From the NCBI GenBank assembly GCA_031315865.1, contig JALDRJ010000002.1, positions 2,640,001 to 2,704,000 of the forward strand: 64,000 nt of DNA, written 5' to 3'. The notes under the pieces are model-generated. The model searched no databases. It saw only the letters and a list, made by a program, of their open reading frames with translations, and was not told the DNA's origin. Source of the DNA: Nitrospirales bacterium. Lineage in GTDB: Bacteria; Nitrospirota; Nitrospiria; Nitrospirales; UBA8639. Both the position numbers and the translations under genes were made by a program. This document shows positions 1 to 8,969 of the stretch, piece after piece (position 1 is the first letter of the stretch; the number at the start of each line of letters is the position of its first letter).

Positions 1-656
1 ATCCAATGGGCTTCGGCATACCCGATGACGTAACAATCCCAGGCTTCCTGAGCGAGGACCTGTTTGGCGATCTGGGTGCGGCGGCGCGTCCCTTCCAGAA
101 GTTTGTCAGAGAACGCTTTCCAGGCGGCGATATCTTTCGGCCGTTCCTGGTACCAGAATTCCAAAGGATGATGTCCGACACGGGAAAAAATATCCTTTAA
201 AAGTTTTTTTGGCCACGAATGTTGTTTGGCGTTCAGCCCCTCGGCTCCCCAACCGACCAACATGACTCCGTTGAGGTCTTCAGTCGCGTAGGTGTCGGGC
301 AAATCAAGGATCGCCACCCGTTTCCCATGACGGCTCAGCTGATTCCAGAACGGCTCGGTCGCTGTTTGTTCGGCGTATTTCTTCCTGATGGTGTACGTGC
401 CAGGCTGGAGCTGGCGATGATAAAACCCCATGCCGTGTTTGGCCGGGTTGGTGCCGGTAATGAGCGATGCCCACGTGGCTCCGCTTGAAATTTCCGTCGT
501 CGATCGTAACCGGCGCCAGATGCCCTTCTGCATCAGGCTTTGAAATGTCGGAAGCTTTCCTTCGTTGGCCCATTGCTCGACCAATGTCGGCTCTGCGGCC
601 TCGAGGCCGATAACGACGACTCGTTGATGTGGTGATCCTCCGTTTCCTTGACTCAT
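1..656 (-). CDS. Alkaline phosphatase superfamily protein (N-terminal part, runs off window)
   Basis: Only the first ~218 residues are inside the window; the frame is open to base 1. Residues ~13-22 read VVVIGLEAAE, the first metal-binding strand of type I phosphodiesterase/nucleotide pyrophosphatase proteins, followed by a TWASLITGTNPAKHG stretch that carries the usual nucleophile Thr and family signature. The first metal ligand, normally Asp (GLDG), is Glu here. The ATG at 656 overlaps the stop of the upstream glycosyltransferase (ATGA) and has an AGGAGA ribosome site, so the two are translationally coupled. In glycan clusters such proteins are thought to act on phospho-substrates; the actual substrate cannot be told from this fragment. 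Confidence 0.75.
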   Translation of the reverse strand, partial: MSQGNGGSPHQRVVVIGLEAAEPTLVEQWANEGKLPTFQSLMQKGIWRRLRSTTEISSGATWASLITGTNPAKHGMGFYHRQLQPGTYTIRKKYAEQTATEPFWNQLSRHGKRVAILDLPDTYATEDLNGVMLVGWGAEGLNAKQHSWPKKLLKDIFSRVGHHPLEFWYQERPKDIAAWKAFSDKLLEGTRRRTQIAKQVLAQEAWDCYVIGYAEAHW

Positions 657-1582
657 TTCGTCTCCTGGTTGTTTTTCGTCATAGGTTCCTTCGGCATAAA
701 AAAGGCGCACCAAAAGCCTCTGGCATGTGAGAGCAGAATCTTCTTATCGCCCTGTCGAACGAGCTTGATCATCAACGCCAGTGCACGAAATGGTAAACAC
801 AACCCAATACTCGCCAACTGCAGCCAACTGGCATGTTCTCTGATCAAGTACAAATAATTGCGGGCTTTGGTCTGTTCGTATAGAGGCAGAGGCTTTCGGC
901 CAAGTTTCGTTCCCTTATGATGAATGATGGCGGCCGGGACATACCGCGTGTTGTACCCCAATCGTCTGGCGCGCAAACACAGGTCCACGTCTTCCCACCC
1001 GTAGGGGTTGAACGCTTCATTGAATCCCCCTAATTGTTCGAACAGCGAAGCCTTGATGAAAAGACCAAAACATCCGCAGGCCGCCACATAACAAGGCTGA
1101 TCATACTGTCCGCGATCCTCTTCGCCAGCGCCGATGTCCTCGATGATGCCCGTATACAGATTGACACGGATTCCGATGGAATTGAGGATTGTCGATGGGT
1201 GACGAGTGTAGCCCTTTCCGCAGGCGATTCCGGTGGCTGAGTCCGCGAGCGTGGCGTCCACGAAGCGAGAAATCGCATTGGGAGCCAGGGTCGCGTCATC
1301 ATCGAGAAAGAGAATGTAGTCGGGCTGGAGTATTTCTTGGACAAATCGCCAGCCAGCGTTCCTTCCGCCTGGCGCCCCGATATTGCTGGGCATTCGAATT
1401 TTCGGAAGTTCCGGGTAGACGGCTTCAATAGACTCCCAAGATCCGTCCGTCGAGGCGTTGTCGACGACGAATACGTTCGTAAGTGGATAATCCGAGGCCT
1501 GTGCGCTGCCGATGGCTTCGAGGACATCGTGCCGTTTATTGAAGTTCAGGATGATAATGGCCACGGTGGGAGAGTGATTCAT
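653..1582 (-). CDS. Family 2 glycosyltransferase
   Basis: A 309-residue GT-A fold transferase. Visible motifs are the N-terminal IIILNFNK strand, DNAS at 41-44, a DDD metal/nucleotide site at 94-96 (LFLDDDATL) and a GWEDVDLCLR motif typical of rhamnosyltransferase-like GT2 enzymes. The C-terminus has a hydrophobic stretch that may sit on the membrane. It starts inside the stop of the flippase-like gene (ATGA, 1579-1582) and ends inside the start of the phosphatase-superfamily gene, so three genes form one tight minus-strand operon. The sugar and acceptor cannot be predicted. Confidence 0.88.
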   Translation of the reverse strand: MNHSPTVAIIILNFNKRHDVLEAIGSAQASDYPLTNVFVVDNASTDGSWESIEAVYPELPKIRMPSNIGAPGGRNAGWRFVQEILQPDYILFLDDDATLAPNAISRFVDATLADSATGIACGKGYTRHPSTILNSIGIRVNLYTGIIEDIGAGEEDRGQYDQPCYVAACGCFGLFIKASLFEQLGGFNEAFNPYGWEDVDLCLRARRLGYNTRYVPAAIIHHKGTKLGRKPLPLYEQTKARNYLYLIREHASWLQLASIGLCLPFRALALMIKLVRQGDKKILLSHARGFWCAFFMPKEPMTKNNQETK

Positions 1583-2559
1583 CGTCGTGATGTTCCTCGT
1601 GTAACGGGTAGGAACAGGGTCTTGGCTTCGAGAATCCCACCGGCCAGTCCCAATAGCAAGGTTCTGGCGAAGAGAAGGAATGAAAATGCGATCGTGAGAG
1701 CCGGAACAACTCCATAGTATCCCAGGAGGATGAGCAGGGCCCCTTCTCGTACGCCGAATCCGGATACGGAAATAGGAAAAAGAAGCAGGAACCCTAGAAT
1801 AGAACGAACCCAGCCAAAACTCTCAAGTCGAATATTCATGCCAAGCGATTGTCCGAGGAGATAAAAGAAGAGAATGCCGAGAATCTGCCAGCCGCAGGAG
1901 AGTAAAAAAATGTAACCGTGTTCGTGAATGGTCAATTGATGGTACTCGCGCGCGGCCTGAACGAGTTTGAGTATCCCGCGTCTGATGAGCGCCGGGATTG
2001 ATTGGAGTTTGGGATGAGACGAAATGACATGAAACGTACGCATCGCATAGTGACTGAACAAGAACGCATAGATCGTCAGAAGCCCCATGAAGAGGGCGAG
2101 AAAAGCGAGCCCGTAGGACTGCTGAGGAATATTGGCCCGGTCATACGTCCAACAGATCAGTCCCGATAGGGCGAGGGTGAGCATGTTCACCAAACGATTG
2201 AGGACGAGGGCGGAGAACGCCTCGGCGCGTTTCTGATTCCTGCTGGAGAGCCTGTGCCAGCGAATGGCCCCGCCGGCGAGGTAGCTAGGCAAAAAGAGAT
2301 TATAGAATTCGGTCGATAAATTTATCGCGAATATTCTTGGCAGCGAGACCTGCATGTGGTGGTTGTCCGTGAACACTTTCAATTGCCGCGCCGAAACCAC
2401 GAATGACAGGATGATGATCGGGACAAGCAGCAGCAGCGTGGACAATTCGACTCTTTTGCAGGATTCCCAGACGGAGGAGAGGGGGATATGAGTAAAAATA
2501 TAGGACAGGATTATGATGGTGACACTGAGTTTGACGAACCAGAGTATGCCCTGTTTCAT
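1579..2559 (-). CDS. Flippase-like membrane protein (LPG synthase TM / UPF0104 family)
   Basis: A 326-residue polytopic membrane protein with about eight hydrophobic helices. The segment LPSYLAGGAIRWHRLSS matches the conserved loop of the lysylphosphatidylglycerol synthase transmembrane family (PF03706), without the cytosolic aminoacyl transferase domain of MprF. Stand-alone members are common in glycan clusters and are annotated as flippase-like. Its end overlaps the GT2 start by 4 bases, so it is co-translated with it. Lipid or glycolipid translocation is family inference. Confidence 0.8.
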   Translation of the reverse strand: MKQGILWFVKLSVTIIILSYIFTHIPLSSVWESCKRVELSTLLLLVPIIILSFVVSARQLKVFTDNHHMQVSLPRIFAINLSTEFYNLFLPSYLAGGAIRWHRLSSRNQKRAEAFSALVLNRLVNMLTLALSGLICWTYDRANIPQQSYGLAFLALFMGLLTIYAFLFSHYAMRTFHVISSHPKLQSIPALIRRGILKLVQAAREYHQLTIHEHGYIFLLSCGWQILGILFFYLLGQSLGMNIRLESFGWVRSILGFLLLFPISVSGFGVREGALLILLGYYGVVPALTIAFSFLLFARTLLLGLAGGILEAKTLFLPVTRGTSRR

Positions 2560-2706
2560 GATCGTGTGGAATCCTCGAGGTCTTCAACCGGATATGGAGA
2601 GATTGGTAAGGCGTTTATTGTTGCTTGAAGAGGAAACTGGTGATCTCCAGAAGATCCGGAGCGAACACAAATACACATGGACGGCACGTGGACATGAGGG
2701 AGCATG

Positions 2707-3831
2707 CTACTGTCTGATGCCGGCAATTTGCTCGTACAGGTCCGAGTATTGCCGTGAGACGGTTCCCCATCCAAAATGCTCTTCGAGCCGTTGTCGCGCC
2801 CGGGATCCAAGCTTCGCGCAGAGATCGGGGTCAGCGATCAGACGCGTCAGGGCGTCTTTAAGACTTTGCGAATCACGCGGTTTCGCGAACAGGGCCGCAT
2901 CTCCCACGACCTCTGCGCAGCCTGTGCCTTCCGTCGTGATGATCGCCATGCCGGCAGCCATCGCCTCCAAGAGGACGATCGGGAAATTTTCCGCTTCTGA
3001 TGGAAACACAAAAATTCGCGATGTTTCATACAGAACCCGAATTTCTTGAGACTGGTTGTCCAGAAACCCCCAAAATTTGACATCCAGGTTTTTTTCGTTC
3101 ACCTGGCCTTTTAAGGTTTCTAAGTACGGGCCATCGCCGACGGCATGGACTTCATAGTCCGAGTCGAGATTTTCCAAGGCTTTTAACAGATATTGAACCC
3201 CTTTTCTTTCAAACATTCGTGTGACGATGAGGATTCGATTGACTTTCATGTGTCCGGGATTAAACTTATCGACGTTCATGCCGTTGGGAATGATCACGGT
3301 CCGGGGGCGTGGCGCGGCCTTGTGAACGAGCGATTCAATGGATTGACTCGGACAGACGATTCGTTCGGCCTTCTGAACGACACGTGTCCAAAGAGGAGCG
3401 AAAATTCTATGTTGGTAGTGAAACCGGTCCGGATTGTACCCTGGAACATCGGAGCCATGCGCGGTAATGATATATGGTAATGCCGTGAATTTGTGGATGA
3501 GATACGCCAAGATCCCGTCGGGAAAGATAAAATGCGTATGGTTGAGATCATAGTGGTGTTGTTTCATCAGCCGAGCTATCATGGGAATGGCCGCGAAGAT
3601 GTATGGCAGCATTTCTGGCGTATAGCACATCGACTGTCGAGTGCGAAGACCTGAAATTCGATGCACGTTGATTCCGTCTATGAGCTCATGCTTGGGGAGC
3701 CCCTGATACCCCATGGTAATCAAGTCAAGCGTATGCCCTCTTCGGACAAGCGCTTTCCCAAGACCGGCCACAACTTTCGCTCCGCCTCCTCCAAGAGGGG
3801 GAAACTCATAACACAATGTCAGGATTCTCAT
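2707..3831 (-). CDS. Family 4 glycosyltransferase
   Basis: A 374-residue GT-B transferase. The N-terminal Rossmann half begins MRILTLCYEFPPLGGGGAKV, with the glycine-rich nucleotide-sugar loop. The C-terminal half carries RILIVTRMFERKG and SEAENFPIVLLEAMAAG, the E-x7-E donor-binding motif (around residues 280-290). It is the first gene of the minus-strand glycan block, separated from the flippase-like gene by ~150 bases in which no gene was seen. Donor and acceptor are unknown. Confidence 0.9.
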   Translation of the reverse strand: MRILTLCYEFPPLGGGGAKVVAGLGKALVRRGHTLDLITMGYQGLPKHELIDGINVHRISGLRTRQSMCYTPEMLPYIFAAIPMIARLMKQHHYDLNHTHFIFPDGILAYLIHKFTALPYIITAHGSDVPGYNPDRFHYQHRIFAPLWTRVVQKAERIVCPSQSIESLVHKAAPRPRTVIIPNGMNVDKFNPGHMKVNRILIVTRMFERKGVQYLLKALENLDSDYEVHAVGDGPYLETLKGQVNEKNLDVKFWGFLDNQSQEIRVLYETSRIFVFPSEAENFPIVLLEAMAAGMAIITTEGTGCAEVVGDAALFAKPRDSQSLKDALTRLIADPDLCAKLGSRARQRLEEHFGWGTVSRQYSDLYEQIAGIRQ

Positions 3832-4049
3832 ATTGAAGAGCCGCTTGAATCAATCAGATTGAATGGCAAGTAAGCATTCTAGGCATGTGAAAAGCTCGTA
3901 TACAAGAGGCCCTTATCGGTCGCGTCCCTGATTTAGCTGAGAACTTGCGGGTTTCCAGCGAGAAGGAAGGGGGGCAAGCGGAGGCGGGCAGTCATGATCA
4001 TCATGCAGGCAGGAAAGGAAGATGTTCTTTGGAGAGGGGAGGAACGCCT

Positions 4050-5720
4050 ATGAAGATGCTTTGCGTCCATCGATATTGGATTTCGTTCGTCATCGGAATA
4101 CTGAGTGGACTGCCTCTGGCTGTCGTTGAGGGGGGCGAGGGAAAGACTTCTGTGCCTCTCCAGGAAAACCTCGGACCTCATACATACATAGTTACAACTT
4201 CTTTGCCCTTGGCGCAACGGTATTTTGATCAGGGATTGATTTTGGCTTACGGGTTCAACCATGCGGAAGCGGAGCGGTCGTTTCGTGCGGCCCACAGTCT
4301 CGATCCGAAATGCGCGATGTGCTATTGGGGAGAGGCGTTAGTGCTTGGTCCCAATATCAATGCGCCGATGGGGACATCCGTCATGCCGAGGGCCTATGAA
4401 GCTGTACAGAATGCCTTGGCGCTGACTGATCAGGAAAAGACGACAGAGAAAGAACGGGTCCTTATTCACGCTCTTGCGAAGCGATACAGTCAAGAATTCG
4501 CCAGTGAGCGCAGACACCTTGATGAGACCTATGCCGCCGCCATGCGAGGGGTCTTTCAGCAGTACCCTGATGATGCCGTGATCGGCGCGCTCTTCGCGGA
4601 ATCTTTGATGGATTTGCATCCATGGGACTTTTGGACCAAAGATGGAGAGGCCAAGCCATGGACGCCGGAGATTCGTCAGACTCTTGAGCACGTCTTGCAG
4701 AACGCTCCCGATCATCCCCTGGCCAATCATTTGTACATTCATACGATGGAAGCTTCGCCGTACCCTGAAGCCGCGCTTCCCAACGCCGAGCGTCTGGCGA
4801 CCCTGGTGCCGGGCTCCGGTCATCTGGTCCATATGCCGGGACATATATATATTCGAATCGGACAGTACCGTGATGCGGTCCTGGCCAATCAACAGGCCGT
4901 CAAAGTCGATCAACGGTATCTCCGTCATTCTCATGCCGAGAGTCTCTACACGGCGGCGTATGTTCCCCACAATTATCATTTTCTGTGGGCTGCGGCCATC
5001 AAAACCGGGCAGCGGGCGCTTTCCACGCAGGCTGCCAAGGATACGGCTGCACAGGTTCATCCCGAAGCCATGCGCGATCCGGCCGTCGCGGGCACGTTAC
5101 AGCATTTTTGGTTGATGCCGCTGTATACGAAAGCCATGTTTGGACAATGGGCAGACATTCGTCATGAACCCGCGCCAGCCGCCGATTTATTGTATCCCAC
5201 GGGAATTTGGCATTATGCGCGAGGCCTTGCGTTGTTGAGGCAGGGTGAGCTCGCGCAGGCGCGGGAAGAACTCGCGTTGTTGCAAGGATTGGCGCACCAT
5301 CCTGACGTGACCACGTTGACCATTTTTGATTTGAATGATGTCGAAGACATTTTATCGATCGCCGAACACATCTTGAGCGGCGAGGTTTCTGCGTCAGAAG
5401 GGAAGATCGATTCAGCGATCGATCACTTGCAACGTGCCGTTGAGCTGGAAGACGGATTAAACTATACCGAGCCGAAAGATTGGTATCTTCCTCCGAGGCA
5501 GGTGCTGGGCGCGATCTACTTGGAGGCTGGAAAGGCCGCCGACGCTGAATCGGTCTACCGGGAGGACTTGAAACATCATCCACAGAATGGATGGTCGTTG
5601 TACGGGCTCGTACAAAGTCTTCAGGCGCAGGGTAAAACAGAAGAAGCGCGGGAAACGCACAAGCAGTTCGCGAGAGCTTGGGCGGACGCTGATGTGGAAC
5701 TCCAGGGCTCGAGAAATTAG
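4050..5720 (+). CDS. Secreted TPR-repeat protein
   Basis: Start chosen at the ATG at 4050, which follows a GGAGAGGGGAGGA ribosome site and opens a signal peptide (MKMLCVHRYWISFVIGILSG...); an upstream in-frame start at 3945 would bury the signal. The 556-residue product has helical repeats of TPR type: AYGFNHAEAERSFRAAHSLD near the N-terminus with a CAMCYWGEALVLGPNIN motif, then repeats around 'YRDAVLANQQAVKVD' and the C-terminal 'AGKAADAESVYREDL'. I recognise the CxxCYWG-containing TPR family as common in bacteria, but no function is established. It probably mediates protein contacts in the periplasm. It diverges from the GT4 gene and is followed by a WD40 protein. Confidence 0.82.
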   Translation: MKMLCVHRYWISFVIGILSGLPLAVVEGGEGKTSVPLQENLGPHTYIVTTSLPLAQRYFDQGLILAYGFNHAEAERSFRAAHSLDPKCAMCYWGEALVLGPNINAPMGTSVMPRAYEAVQNALALTDQEKTTEKERVLIHALAKRYSQEFASERRHLDETYAAAMRGVFQQYPDDAVIGALFAESLMDLHPWDFWTKDGEAKPWTPEIRQTLEHVLQNAPDHPLANHLYIHTMEASPYPEAALPNAERLATLVPGSGHLVHMPGHIYIRIGQYRDAVLANQQAVKVDQRYLRHSHAESLYTAAYVPHNYHFLWAAAIKTGQRALSTQAAKDTAAQVHPEAMRDPAVAGTLQHFWLMPLYTKAMFGQWADIRHEPAPAADLLYPTGIWHYARGLALLRQGELAQAREELALLQGLAHHPDVTTLTIFDLNDVEDILSIAEHILSGEVSASEGKIDSAIDHLQRAVELEDGLNYTEPKDWYLPPRQVLGAIYLEAGKAADAESVYREDLKHHPQNGWSLYGLVQSLQAQGKTEEARETHKQFARAWADADVELQGSRN

Positions 5721-5801
5721 CGCCATGTCTAAGTTTTCGTCATTCATCAACCGAAAAGGAGGCCAGACACCGACTCATACCACAGCCTGATTACCTCATA
5801 C

Positions 5802-6860
5802 ATGAAACCTGCATACGTGCTCTCGGGATTATTGGCCGGTCTTGTCTGTTTCTTCCTTCTCTACGTCGTGATCCTTCCGTATGCCGCGGATTCTCTCCCC
5901 TTTCACTCACCGATCTCTCAACTTGGCACGCACAAAGAGTACTCGCGATACGAGGAACCACCAGACCGCCCGCTAAAACTTATCTTTGCTGACGAGCCCT
6001 CACGGTTGTACGTTTCTCGTGCCGATGGAGTCATCGAGGAGTGGGATACGCAACATCGAGCTCAGACCAAGGCCTTTGAGACGAATAGTATCTTTTCGTA
6101 CATTGCATCACGTCATAGTCTGATCACGAAAACTCTTGGCGATAACGTGGAGATCCTTGATCTCACATCCCAAAAAATCACTCCGTTAGCCAGAGATTTC
6201 TATATTCACAGCGTGGTGGACCCGACCGGAGCGTTCCTGCTTTTGTCCACCGGTGGGAAGTCCCTGGAGATGTGGTCGCTGGAAAAGAATCAGTTGTCGC
6301 AAAGGTGGGAGTCCTACGATGCCGTGAGGAATGGAGTGGCGATCGCATTCGGAGGAGAATATGTGGCCGCGGCTGAAGGCACCTACGATTCGCTCGCCAA
6401 TTTTCATCATACGACCATTCAGTTATGGGAACGGGGGAACGCGCTTCCCCGGTTTTTATTCAACGGCGAACATGAGCAGGAAGTGCATGGGGTCTGGAGC
6501 ATTCTCTTTTCTCCGGACTCTTCGCTGCTTGCCGTGGACTCCCAGGTTGACCGGCAAGCCGGTGTCACGGTATGGGAAACCTCGACTGGGAAGCTGGTGT
6601 TTACGATTAGGGACTTGAAGGCTTCCTGGGTGCGGGCCCTCGCGTTTTCACCCGATGGCGACCATTTGGCCCTGGGAGATGAGTTGGGGAATCTCATGAT
6701 TTGGAACCTGGATTTCCAGAAGAAAGTGTGGCAGACCCAAGTCCCAGGACAAGCCATCCATTCTATTGCATTCTCACCGGATGGCCAATCGTTGGCCGCA
6801 GGCGTTCAGGATTCGACGGTTCAAATTTGGGGAATCGAACTCCCTTCTATCGTTAGGTAG
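5802..6860 (+). CDS. Membrane-anchored WD40-repeat protein
   Basis: A 352-residue protein with an N-terminal hydrophobic helix (residues ~5-30, GLLAGLVCFFLLYVVILPYA) followed by beta-propeller repeats. Typical blade ends are visible: VIEEWD, LEMWSLE, IQLWERG, VTVWETSTGK, LMIWNLD, VQIWGIE, and the inter-blade phrase 'AFSPDGD/Q'. About six or seven blades fit one propeller outside the cytoplasm. It lies 81 bases downstream of the TPR gene on the same strand, so the two scaffold proteins may be cotranscribed. No enzymatic domain is seen. Confidence 0.82.
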   Translation: MKPAYVLSGLLAGLVCFFLLYVVILPYAADSLPFHSPISQLGTHKEYSRYEEPPDRPLKLIFADEPSRLYVSRADGVIEEWDTQHRAQTKAFETNSIFSYIASRHSLITKTLGDNVEILDLTSQKITPLARDFYIHSVVDPTGAFLLLSTGGKSLEMWSLEKNQLSQRWESYDAVRNGVAIAFGGEYVAAAEGTYDSLANFHHTTIQLWERGNALPRFLFNGEHEQEVHGVWSILFSPDSSLLAVDSQVDRQAGVTVWETSTGKLVFTIRDLKASWVRALAFSPDGDHLALGDELGNLMIWNLDFQKKVWQTQVPGQAIHSIAFSPDGQSLAAGVQDSTVQIWGIELPSIVR

Positions 6861-7573
6861 TCCAGCAAGCATCGAACGAACCGTGGATAAGCTCAGACAT
6901 TCGTTGAAAGAGAATACGCTCCTCCAGTGTTGTAAAACGCAGAATGTCAGTTTCTGAACGTGGGCATGTCGAGGTGCAACGCCAATGTTCCTACCCTCGG
7001 TAACAAGCAGGGGGCACTCTTCTGAGGACATGGCCGTAAAAGTGTCGCTTCTCATCGCGAGAGAAGCAGGTATGAATAAGCCTGGCCTCGCTTCAAACGA
7101 TATTCGTCGTAGTGATACAGATCATGCCTGGGCTTTATCAACTGCATATAGCAGCCTCGACAGTTTACATGGTCCATGGTTCATCGTTCTCCATTCGGTT
7201 GGGATGCTGTACAGATTCAATTGACATTCTTAAAGCCGACGGGCGCGCTCTTTTTTTAGTCGTTCGCTGACGAACTTTTTTGTTAAACCTTCTTTCACTA
7301 AGTGGTTCTCAGCATCTTTAAGGCAGAGAACTTTCATCATCTTTTCAGGCCGTATAGATTTCCATGGCCAACACACGGTCATATGCAAATGCTTCGCTTG
7401 CTGGGGCTTTCGTCCTCACATATCTCGCGTGGAAATTTTCTTGGATGTGATTTCCTCGTGTGATACAGTCATAACCCTTCCGAGAAGCTCCCCCAAACAG
7501 GTTTGGAAACTCAAGGATGAATCTAGGCATGCGGGTTCCTTCGTAACGATAGATGTTTGAAGGATAAGCGATC
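6861..7573 (+). other. Intergenic stretch without a supported gene
   Basis: About 700 bases between the WD40 gene and the ECF sigma gene. Short open frames exist on both strands (for example 6985-7224 plus) but they have no ribosome site or recognisable protein pattern. The only structure seen is a small hairpin with a T-run at 7262-7281. The right part should contain the sigma-operon promoter; no convincing consensus was identified. Confidence 0.5.
7262..7281 (+). terminator. Possible rho-independent terminator
   Basis: GTTCG-CTGA-CGAAC (5-bp stem, 4-base loop, 7262-7275) followed by six T. It is short and ~400 bases after the WD40 stop, so it may equally end an unrecognised transcript. Confidence 0.35.
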
Positions 7574-8182
7574 GTGGCGGATCAGGATGTGCAGGTTGCA
7601 ACGAATTTCAGCGCTCAGGCTGGGCAATTAGCGAGTCTGATCGCCAGCATCGCGGGCGGCGATGAACAGGCGCTCGGGATCTTGTATGATCGCACCTCAT
7701 CTTACGTCTATGGTCTGATATTCAGAGTGTTGAACGATCCAGGGGCAGCTGAGGAAGTCACGTTGGATGTGTATATGCAGGTATGGCGTCTGGCGAAGCA
7801 ATTTGATGAGGTTCGTGGAGGGCCGATTGCGTGGCTTGGGGTGTTGGCGAGGAGCCGAGCGATCGATCGCCTTCGTTCGGGGCAAAAAGAGCGGGAAAAA
7901 CGTCAGCCCCTTGAGATCGTCGATGAAGTCCCATCGACACTCGCGAGCCCGGAAGAATCGAGCGCGTATAACGAACAATGCCGTGTTGTCCAGTCGGCGT
8001 TAGCCTCGTTGGTCCCCGAACAACGGCATGTGATCGAATTGGCCTATTTCGGAGGCCTGACGCACAGTGAAATTGCTGCCGAGATCAGAGTTCCGTTGGG
8101 TACCGTTAAAACCCGGGCTCGGTTAGGGATGATGAAACTTCGGAAAATTCTGAGCCCATTAGAAGAAGGCCTTGCCCCATGA
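7574..8182 (+). CDS. ECF RNA polymerase sigma factor
   Basis: A 202-residue sigma-70 family factor with GTG start. Region 2 spans ~38-105 (LYDRTSSYVYGLIFRVLNDPGAAEEV, VYMQVWRLA, GVLARSRAIDRLRS) and region 4 spans ~140-192 (LVPEQRHVIELAYFGGLTHSEIA, VPLGTVKTRARLGMMKLR, a helix-turn-helix). Regions 1 and 3 are absent, as in ECF/SigK-type factors. Its stop overlaps the start of a ChrR-like anti-sigma gene (ATGA at 8179-8182), so the regulator pair is translationally coupled. The regulon is unknown; ChrR-paired sigma factors in other bacteria answer singlet oxygen or related oxidative stress. Confidence 0.9.
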   Translation: MADQDVQVATNFSAQAGQLASLIASIAGGDEQALGILYDRTSSYVYGLIFRVLNDPGAAEEVTLDVYMQVWRLAKQFDEVRGGPIAWLGVLARSRAIDRLRSGQKEREKRQPLEIVDEVPSTLASPEESSAYNEQCRVVQSALASLVPEQRHVIELAYFGGLTHSEIAAEIRVPLGTVKTRARLGMMKLRKILSPLEEGLAP

Positions 8183-8808
8183 GCAATCAAGAACCCAATG
8201 ATCAGATCCTCGAACAGGCGGCGCTCTATGCGTTAGGCGCTCTTGAAGGTCAAGAGAAGGAAGCGTTTGAAAGGCTCGTGGCGGAGGGATGTGCCGTGTG
8301 TAAGGCCGTCAAGGATTTTCAGAATGTGGCCGGGTTGCTTGGCACTTCGGTCGCGCCCCAGGCGCCTCCGGCGTCGCTTCGTGCCAAATTGATGGAGTGC
8401 GTTGCGGCAGAGCGACAGTCAGAGTCTGAACCCGGAGAAATGATCGCGGAATCCTCTGAACAATCTAAAGGGGCAGGGTTTACCTTCGTTCGGGCGGAGG
8501 ATAGTCACTGGCGTGTCATCGGTCCTGGTATTCGTGTGAAGGTGCTATCTTTTGACAGGGCCCAAGGGCGAATGACGGCTCTTGCCCGTATGGACCCTCA
8601 CAGCGCTTTTCGACCTCACGAGCATCCCGGTCCCGAAGAATTTTATGTCTTGGAGGGCACATGTTTCATCGGAGGACAATGGCTTCAAGTCGGAGATTAT
8701 CATCGCGCAGATCCGGGCACGTGCCATCATGAAACTTCTACAGAAGAAGGGTGCCTTATGCTGACGATGTTCACGCCCAGTCAGGAAATGCTGCAAACCT
8801 TAGCCTAG
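8179..8808 (+). CDS. Anti-sigma factor with C-terminal cupin domain (ChrR-like)
   Basis: A 209-residue protein. The N-terminal anti-sigma helix bundle (~9-75) contains AALYALGALEGQEKEAF and a C38-A-V-C41 pair. The His that precedes the Cys pair in the classical zinc motif (H-x3-C-x2-C) is missing. The C-terminal cupin (~100-200) has the metal triad pattern H147-E-H149-PGP-E153 plus a later His at 183/184, matching the ChrR cupin metal ligands. It should bind and hold the adjacent sigma factor and release it on a redox or metal signal. It overlaps the sigma gene by 4 bases. Confidence 0.85.
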   Translation: MSNQEPNDQILEQAALYALGALEGQEKEAFERLVAEGCAVCKAVKDFQNVAGLLGTSVAPQAPPASLRAKLMECVAAERQSESEPGEMIAESSEQSKGAGFTFVRAEDSHWRVIGPGIRVKVLSFDRAQGRMTALARMDPHSAFRPHEHPGPEEFYVLEGTCFIGGQWLQVGDYHRADPGTCHHETSTEEGCLMLTMFTPSQEMLQTLA

Positions 8809-8913
8809 GTAGACAGTTCTCTCCACCCATTGCTGATTGAACGTGTGAGGGATTCCCTTCACGTTTTTCTTTCATGCCATACTTTCGTCGTCTTTCAGAC
8901 TTTAGCGGGCAAC

Positions 8914-8954
8914 GCAAAAGGCCTCTCTGTGTATGGCGCAGAGAGGCCTTTTGC
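8914..8954. terminator. Strong bidirectional terminator
   Basis: Perfect 16-bp inverted repeat GCAAAAGGCCTCTCTG / CAGAGAGGCCTTTTGC (8914-8929 and 8939-8954) with a 9-base loop; the arms end in T4 on either strand. It sits between the converging anti-sigma gene (stop 8808) and the minus-strand protease-like gene (stop 8970) and should stop both. Confidence 0.85.
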
Positions 8955-8969
8955 TCGTGACTCTTCGAG

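Noticed and set aside
4338-5060. Long minus-strand frame (240 codons) inside the TPR gene
   Set aside because: It is antisense to a gene with clear TPR signatures and has no recognisable protein pattern.
6861-7573. Possible RNA gene or riboswitch in the 700-base gap
   Set aside because: Only a 5-bp hairpin with a T-run was found; no tRNA-like arms or known riboswitch core could be recognised by eye.
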